Positions 58,685 through 64,000 of a stretch of DNA of 64,000 nt are shown here, piece after piece. This DNA is from Epiperipatus broadwayi (lineage: Eukaryota > Onychophora > Udeonychophora > Euonychophora > Peripatidae): positions 7,224,821 through 7,288,820 of the forward strand of contig JAQFVV010006203.1 in the NCBI GenBank assembly GCA_028023455.1, written 5' to 3'. Numbering within the stretch: position 1 is the stretch's first letter; each line of letters begins with the position of its first letter. Under the pieces are notes generated by a model. It was given only the letters and a program-made list of their open reading frames with translations. It searched no databases and had not been told where the DNA came from. The position numbers and the translations under genes are program-made.

Positions 58685-58711
58685 CAACATCGACTCCTCA
58701 ATGGAAAGTAA
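58685..58711 (+). CDS. CPD: CPD terminal coding exon (alternative: previous exon reads through)
   Basis: A 14-T run and tcttcag precede 58685. Joined in phase 0 to 58178 this adds QHRLLNGK and a TAA stop at 58709-58711. The donor at 58179 (AAG|gtatga) and this acceptor both fit consensus well, so I favour splicing. The unspliced form adds a single Val. The two forms differ only in the last eight residues; transcripts would decide. Confidence 0.65.
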   Translation, partial: QHRLLNGK

Positions 58712-60895
58712 AGAAAAAATAGTCACCGTTTTCCGTTTCGAGAATCAAATGTAAAAAAAAAAAATTTTTAAAGGATAAGTTCTGATTATATTTTTACAAT
58801 TGTTGAGAAGTATTTTGTTAATATGGGCAACTGGATTGCTTTGTGAAGATGTTACGAATTCTTTTAAGGTCAATTATTTATTTAAAAGTTCTGTTATTTG
58901 ATTTTGCAAAATTCTTATTTATCCATCATCTCTTCCTTCCTTTTTTTATTCGCTTTTTTATTTTTATTGTTAATTGTTAAATTATACACCAGTTATTTAC
59001 AAATTGATAAAATGTTGGGACCAGTTTTTTTTATTATTATTATTACATAAAAAGACTAGTTTAATTTTCTTCAGGAGAGGAAATTTTTATATTTGATGAC
59101 TTCTATAATGTTTTTTGACTGTGATAATTTTATTTTTAAAAGTAGAATTGTATGAAAAAGTATAATTACTTTGATTTTTTTTTTTTTAACCTCTTTTAAA
59201 AATAAATATACAATTTTTTTTATATCTGTAATTTTGATTTTAACTTAAATATAAACTTGTAATTTCCTCACTGCTACAAGTGATATTCAAATTAGACCTG
59301 TAGAGTGAATATTACTAGGAAATTATCCATTACAAACCTGTCTTTAAGCTGATGACCGACCTGAGAAATTTTCTGTTATCGAGGACTTCTATATGGCTTT
59401 CCCAAAATTTGTTTTAAAAATATTTAGTTATTGATTTTATTTAATATCGAGCAGAAATATACTTATATATGAAATAAAAATTATGATAATTATATAGTTA
59501 ATTGCTCAAGAGATTGGGATGTTTGAACATTTGTTTAACACAACAATTCCATTCCGTTAACTTACTAGAGATTTTTTTTTTGTTAGTCAACTGAGGGTTG
59601 ATCCTTGAATATTCATCTCTGAGTCCACCACTAAACTAAAGCGCACAAGGCAAATAATGAAATTGTTAGCTATTGGGGTGGAGGGTATCACATGATCACC
59701 CCAAGTAGCTAAACATACAATTATTATTATTTATTTCATATATACCTATAAGTATAATATCACTAAGCATGTAGAGAATATTACCTCCAAAATGATGTTT
59801 GGACTCTCCCAAGTCTTCTGGTTCTTATTCTGTGTTTTAACTATTTTTGCTGCATCTTTCTTTTTTCTTTCACTTTTTGATTATAAATCTCCCAAGTTCT
59901 CTTCTACCTAATTATTTCAGTAAATTGTTTATTTTACTAAATGCATAGAATATTAAAAGATGACTTAATTGTTCAAACATGGTTGCTGTTTCCTGTTTAA
60001 AGGCAGGTGAGATATCCAGGTACTATGAACAATTGTTCATCATTGACTGCAGTTTATCAGTATTTTGTTTTAACACAGTAGACAACAAAAGAGAGAAAAA
60101 AAATATTTTAATTTGAAAAAGAACAAATTAATGTTTATTTAAATAGTTAAGTCAAAAAATTTATATCATTTCTATATGTCGGTAGTTTAAAACATTTTTT
60201 TTTTTACAATAAAAATAGTAGTGAAATATATTTTTGCATTTGTTATATAGTCTTAACATATTTGTTACGCCCACTCATTCTTATATATATTTGTTATAAT
60301 TTTAGCTTCGTGTTAAATAATTCTACATCTTAGCTTAATATGCAGATATAATGCCTCTCTACAAATAATTATTTTTATAAAATAATTCTTGAAGAGAGAC
60401 ATGAAATCTATATGGTAATCTTTATTTTACATGTAAGCGATTTACTTGTATAAGGATGTTCACACGTGTATGGTTCTGTATTTATGAATTGTATGGATTA
60501 GAATTCTAATTTTATATGTAGTTAATATTTTATTGTTTTTTTATTTAATAATTTGACAAAAAATGTTACGCACGTGTGCAAAATATTATTCCTGATAATG
60601 AATTAGAATTTTTATGGCTGGGTATACATATAAATATTACTGGCGAATATTTACCATCATAATCATGAGATGCTGGTTTTAGAAATCTGTAAATTTTTTA
60701 TGTAAAAAAATACATCTCTGCATTATTTTTCTATTTTTATCAAAGATTTTTTATTCAGTTTGATTACTGTGAATGAAAAAATATTAAATGATTACTTATG
60801 TAAATAATAATTTGATTCCCATGGATTTATACATTTGTAAAATATATTTTTCTGACTGTCTTGTCTGTATAATAAAGTATATATTTCTCAGATTT
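58712..60895 (+). other. CPD: Likely 3' UTR of CPD
   Basis: About 2.2 kb of T-rich sequence without repeats of the families seen elsewhere in the window, consistent with transcribed UTR. Candidate poly(A) signals AATAAA occur at 59201 and 60871. The latter is followed within 30 bases by a GT/T-rich element (gattttgttctttttt) and is the better end. Confidence 0.5.
60871..60876 (+). promoter_or_regulatory. CPD: Candidate polyadenylation signal
   Basis: AATAAA with a downstream T/GT-rich element at 60890-60908. Earlier AATAAA copies (for example 59201) could give shorter transcripts. Confidence 0.45.
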
Positions 60896-60908
60896 TGTTC
60901 TTTTTTTA

Positions 60909-63590
60909 TTAGTTTATAATTATAAATTTATTTAATAGTTTATAGTAAACATTGAAACATTACAGATTTACAAAATAAGCAGATCTTTCAAATAATTTTT
61001 GTCATAATTAGTACACATCTATATACACACACAACAGCTCAAATCATAAATGATTATAATAGTACAACTAATAAGAGCAATTAAGATTTAAATCTATATA
61101 TAAAACATTTCTAAGTTTGTAGAAAAGTATAAAGAAGTAACTTTTACAAACAAAAGATATCTTTTCTACTTGTCCTAAACATTAAAATTGAATGTGATTA
61201 TGAAAAGAATTTTTATTTTGAAATGGGAAAATTATTATATTCCATCAGAGACGTAAACGTCTTTCAGTGGTATGCTTGCAGAACAATAAATAAAGTTCTT
61301 ATTCACAAAGTTCATAGTTATTGGAATGCAAAACCTTATCTTCCTTATTACAAAATTAAGTATTAAACTAATAATTAATAGCGTATAAGCAAAATTAAAA
61401 CAATACTACAATTAATATAGGCAGATTAGTTTATGAATGACTTTAAATAAAAAATGTATATAGATGCATAGAGTTAATTTTTTTATTATTATTTATTTTG
61501 ACAAATTTATTGGTTTTATTTGTTTATTTTTATAATTACTTTTATCCTTATTTAATGTATTGTTTTTATACTGTCTTGGATTATTACTAAATTTATATAC
61601 AGATAAATATAATATCAATAATTATGCGCTTTTAACGCTCGTTAAAGAAGTTATATTTATTAATAATTTATTTAAAGCTTAGCGCTTTCAAAGCTCCATG
61701 GCTTCATACTCATAGCTGCGTGCGGTTGATAGTGATGAGGGGAGGGGGATATTCAAATTTATGTTAATTAGTTAGATGTTTCAGTATTTTATTTAAATAT
61801 TGTTTGAATTAGTTTGTCCATCTTTTTGAAATAGTGAAATAGGTGTCTTTTCTATTAACTGATTGGATAAATAGTAAAAATGTATAGTATAGTGATCTAC
61901 TCGTCTTAGTTTCAAACCCTCTTGTGAATACCTGAAATTATGGATATTAACAAACCTACTCATATATCAACAAATATAATTAACGAAAAATAAAAATAAA
62001 TGCAGTTATGAAAATACAGCAGATGTAATTTAGAAAAACAAATAATGACCGAAAGTTCAAGATAAGAAATAGTTGATTGAGTTCATGCAGAGTGCATGCA
62101 CATAAAATTTATGAATTTCTAATTTATTTTTATGTAATATTTTCAAATCATGGTTAGTGAATGATTTTTATCAAATAACTATAATATAATGATCTCGAAA
62201 CTGGCCTTTACAAATATTTGTTTTCAAAGAGAAATTGTAAAAGACAAGTTTTGAGATTATGTTATGATAAGCATTCAGTACTTTTCTAGAAATAAGTTTC
62301 TAAAGAATTGATATCTTACTAGGTGTACCTGGCATTTAGTAATAACTGGCAATAATAGATTAATAAAAGAATGACAAGCTCAAGAGTTAAAGGTTTTGGA
62401 TTGACTTCTAGATCATTTTGTTAAATTGATGCTCAAACATCACTTACCTCACTACCCATGGAATTTTTTTTGCCAAATGTACAGGATTTACTTTTTATTG
62501 ATATAATCATAGATTGGTAATGAGCATACTTCAGGGCATTACCAATTTATAAATCTATTAATTCACAACAATATTTCTTGCTCATCATATGTGCATCCTT
62601 AACTCATGCATATTTTCTAAGATGTATTTATTGAGATGGGGACTATGAGGTCTGAGCTCACTGAAACATTTTTTTACAGTCAAGCAACAGTATTCAAGTC
62701 CCCCATGGTGCTACCAGTAACCCAGTTTTTGAACCCATATCTAATTGGTGGCTATCCCACCAGCATTGAATCATAGCTTGAGATGCACAAAACTCAATAA
62801 TGATATTACATTACTTAGTTTAAACTTCTGGTAAAATTGGTGAAATGCACAAATGAGAAGTGAAGAAAGTCAAAATAGTTCAAATTCGACAATGATTTTA
62901 TTCAAGCAGAAATAAAACATGTTGTATTGATGCATTCTCTTAGACAATAGTCTTAATAACTTTCATTACCCTCTATTAATTTAAAGTAAAATATTTCATT
63001 TATCTTACATGTCTAATCATTAATAGCACAAATAATAATAATAGAAATAAAATAATTTCCCAATCAATTAAAATAGATGATAAATAAAAAAGAAATAATC
63101 ATTACTCTGAAAAAAATCAAATGTATAATATATTTAAGAGCCGCTGAAAAATGATAACATATTTAAGAGTAATTGGATTAATATTAAATTCTAACAGATA
63201 AACAAAATAAATATTAGTTAATGCTATTAATAAAATTTTGGTCATATGTGATATATATCAAAGAAGAACAGTCTTATTTATCCTGCTATTGATAAATGAT
63301 TTACTCTGTTTATTTTTAGTTCAAGTTGGCAAAAAAGCATAATAAAATATTTTTGATATTCCTATTTGTTCTTATTTGACTGTTGACAAAATACATCTTT
63401 AGTAACCTTTTATTTTTTGTCAAATAGTGCCAAATTTAATCCATTAATCAATCCTGGGGTGTGTTTTACTTGGCTAGCAAATACATAAATTAGATGCTTA
63501 ATTGGTTGTTAAGTTAATCTATTACTACTATGTATGTTCTTTTTTGTAAATTTAGTAGACAGTCATAGCAAAGGTGATTCTAATTTATGA
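60909..63590. other. Intergenic, nothing recognised
   Basis: No gene, RNA or repeat boundary supported. A slightly GC-richer patch with GGGGAGGGGG sits at 61738-61748. Confidence 0.35.
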
Positions 63591-63646
63591 ACCAGATAAG
63601 CACATTTTCAAAATGCAATGATCTTTTTTTTTTCATGCCAGAACTG

Positions 63647-63715
63647 AATCTTCAAGCTAGGGCTGCAGCTGGTCACTTTATGGAACAGCATATTAGGGCA
63701 GAGATGGACCATTAG
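63647..63715 (+). other. Possible terminal exon of another gene
   Basis: A T-run and catgccag acceptor precede a frame reading LNLQARAAAGHFMEQHIRAE, MDH and a stop at 63713-63715. The composition is unusually protein-like for the area. There is no family recognition and no upstream exon in the window, so this is a weak candidate. Confidence 0.2.
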
Positions 63716-63794
63716 AAGTCTAGCCAACAATACTGACTAATCTTGAACTACAAGCATACATAGCTATCATATATATATTTTTTTATATGTCAAA

Positions 63795-63867
63795 TGCGTT
63801 GACCGGGAAGCGAACCTGGGCCAACTGATTGGAAGGCAGCTATGCTAACCCACTAGCCCACCAACGC
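63795..63867 (-). mobile_element. tRNA-Gly(TCC)-derived SINE, copy 3
   Basis: The minus strand folds as tRNA-Gly: acceptor GCGTTGG with TCAACGC, anticodon loop CTTCCAA (TCC), T-loop GGTTCGCTTCC. It has one extra base in the D-loop, a mismatch at the base of the anticodon stem and one in the T-stem, so it is not a clean tRNA gene. It ends TTTGACATATAAAAAAA, the tail seen in copies 1 and 2. Flanks ctatcatatat (63764-63774) and ctatcacatat (63872-63882) look like a target duplication. Confidence 0.75.
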
Positions 63868-64000
63868 TTGACTATCACATATTTTAAAAATAATATACAG
63901 TACTATATTCTATTTTTTGTAATTATAATTGTGAAATGGACTTCATGAAGGAAGTTTGTGATGAATGATATGCTGTCGATGATGATTTTTCTGATTACCA

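Larger units (their letters stand above)
7694..58711 (+). other. CPD: Carboxypeptidase D gene, 3' portion (gene span)
   Basis: Eleven exons join without a frame break: 7694-7871, 12508-12703, 18466-18598, 20248-20391, 20489-20605, 27088-27152, 37428-37556, 37641-37826, 51273-51375, 57955-58178 and 58685-58711. All introns are GT-AG and the exon phases agree at every junction. The product is an M14 (N/E subfamily) carboxypeptidase repeat, a transthyretin-like domain, a membrane span and an acidic tail. In animals CPD is a type I membrane enzyme of the trans-Golgi network that trims C-terminal Lys/Arg after furin-like cleavage, with two active domains and a third inactive one. The part seen here matches the third domain. 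The first exon starts mid-codon and mid-domain, so the N-terminal portion lies outside the window. Introns here reach about 13 kb. An orphan one-domain paralogue is possible but less likely given the tail. Confidence 0.88.

Noticed and set aside
59690-59707. atcacatgatcacc near 59.7 kb as a retrozyme fragment
   Set aside because: Only about 14 bases match and the surroundings do not follow the family.
63795-63867. Functional tRNA-Gly gene
   Set aside because: Stem mismatches, an extra D-loop base, the shared SINE tail and flanking duplications favour a SINE copy.
1-64000. CRISPR array, operon or bacterial features
   Set aside because: No regularly spaced short repeats, and the gene structure is clearly spliced and eukaryotic.

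Overview
The window is eukaryotic and looks animal: very AT-rich, short coding islands with GT-AG boundaries, introns of kilobases, and repeats nearly everywhere. I cannot fix the phylum. The single clear host gene is the 3' part of a carboxypeptidase D-type gene (CPD; silver in Drosophila) on the + strand. Eleven exons between 7694 and 58711 join in one frame with consistent splice phases and encode about 500 residues: the last metallocarboxypeptidase repeat, a transthyretin-like domain, one membrane span and an acidic cytosolic tail. The repeat keeps the HxxE zinc motif but has lost the second zinc His, the substrate Arg and the catalytic Glu, as expected for the inactive third domain of CPD. 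Earlier exons must lie upstream of base 1. A plausible poly(A) signal is at 60871.

Region by region: 1-3080 holds minus-strand non-LTR retrotransposon pieces. 3868-6926 is a decayed but nearly complete Penelope-like element (N-terminal region, reverse transcriptase, GIY-YIG nuclease) between two 330-bp direct repeats that contain a tRNA-like segment. The introns from 7.9 to 51 kb carry a hAT-type MITE, a processed pseudogene of UDP-glucose:glycoprotein glucosyltransferase (UGGT, 14.4-15.2 kb, minus), tandem and foldback repeats, and a pyrimidine-rich anomaly at 42.15-42.5 kb. A CpG-richer block lies at 44.3-48.5 kb. The last intron (51.4-57.9 kb) holds a 2.6-kb inverted repeat carrying a GIY-YIG nuclease fragment. 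Beyond the gene, 61-64 kb has only a tRNA-Gly-derived short SINE and an uncertain exon-like segment.

The most interesting system is a repeat family with a unit of about 456 bp at six main loci (10.0-11.7, 19.1-19.6, 23.6-24.5, 30.2-30.5, 31.7-32.2 and 41.3-41.9 kb) plus fragments and a diverged relative at 29.4-29.7 kb. Each unit carries a type I hammerhead ribozyme motif with a two-base-pair stem III, so the family fits the retrozymes (small non-autonomous retroelements that propagate through ribozyme-cleaved circular RNA). Two minus-strand copies at 10.1 and 10.6 kb have an intact core. Unusually, four loci are palindromes (minus copy joined to plus copy), three of them inside 12-13-bp target-site duplications. 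One is confirmed by an empty site in a second copy of the host repeat. In one locus the plus arm begins at the predicted ribozyme cleavage point. A short reading frame stays open in all six main loci and in the diverged relative.
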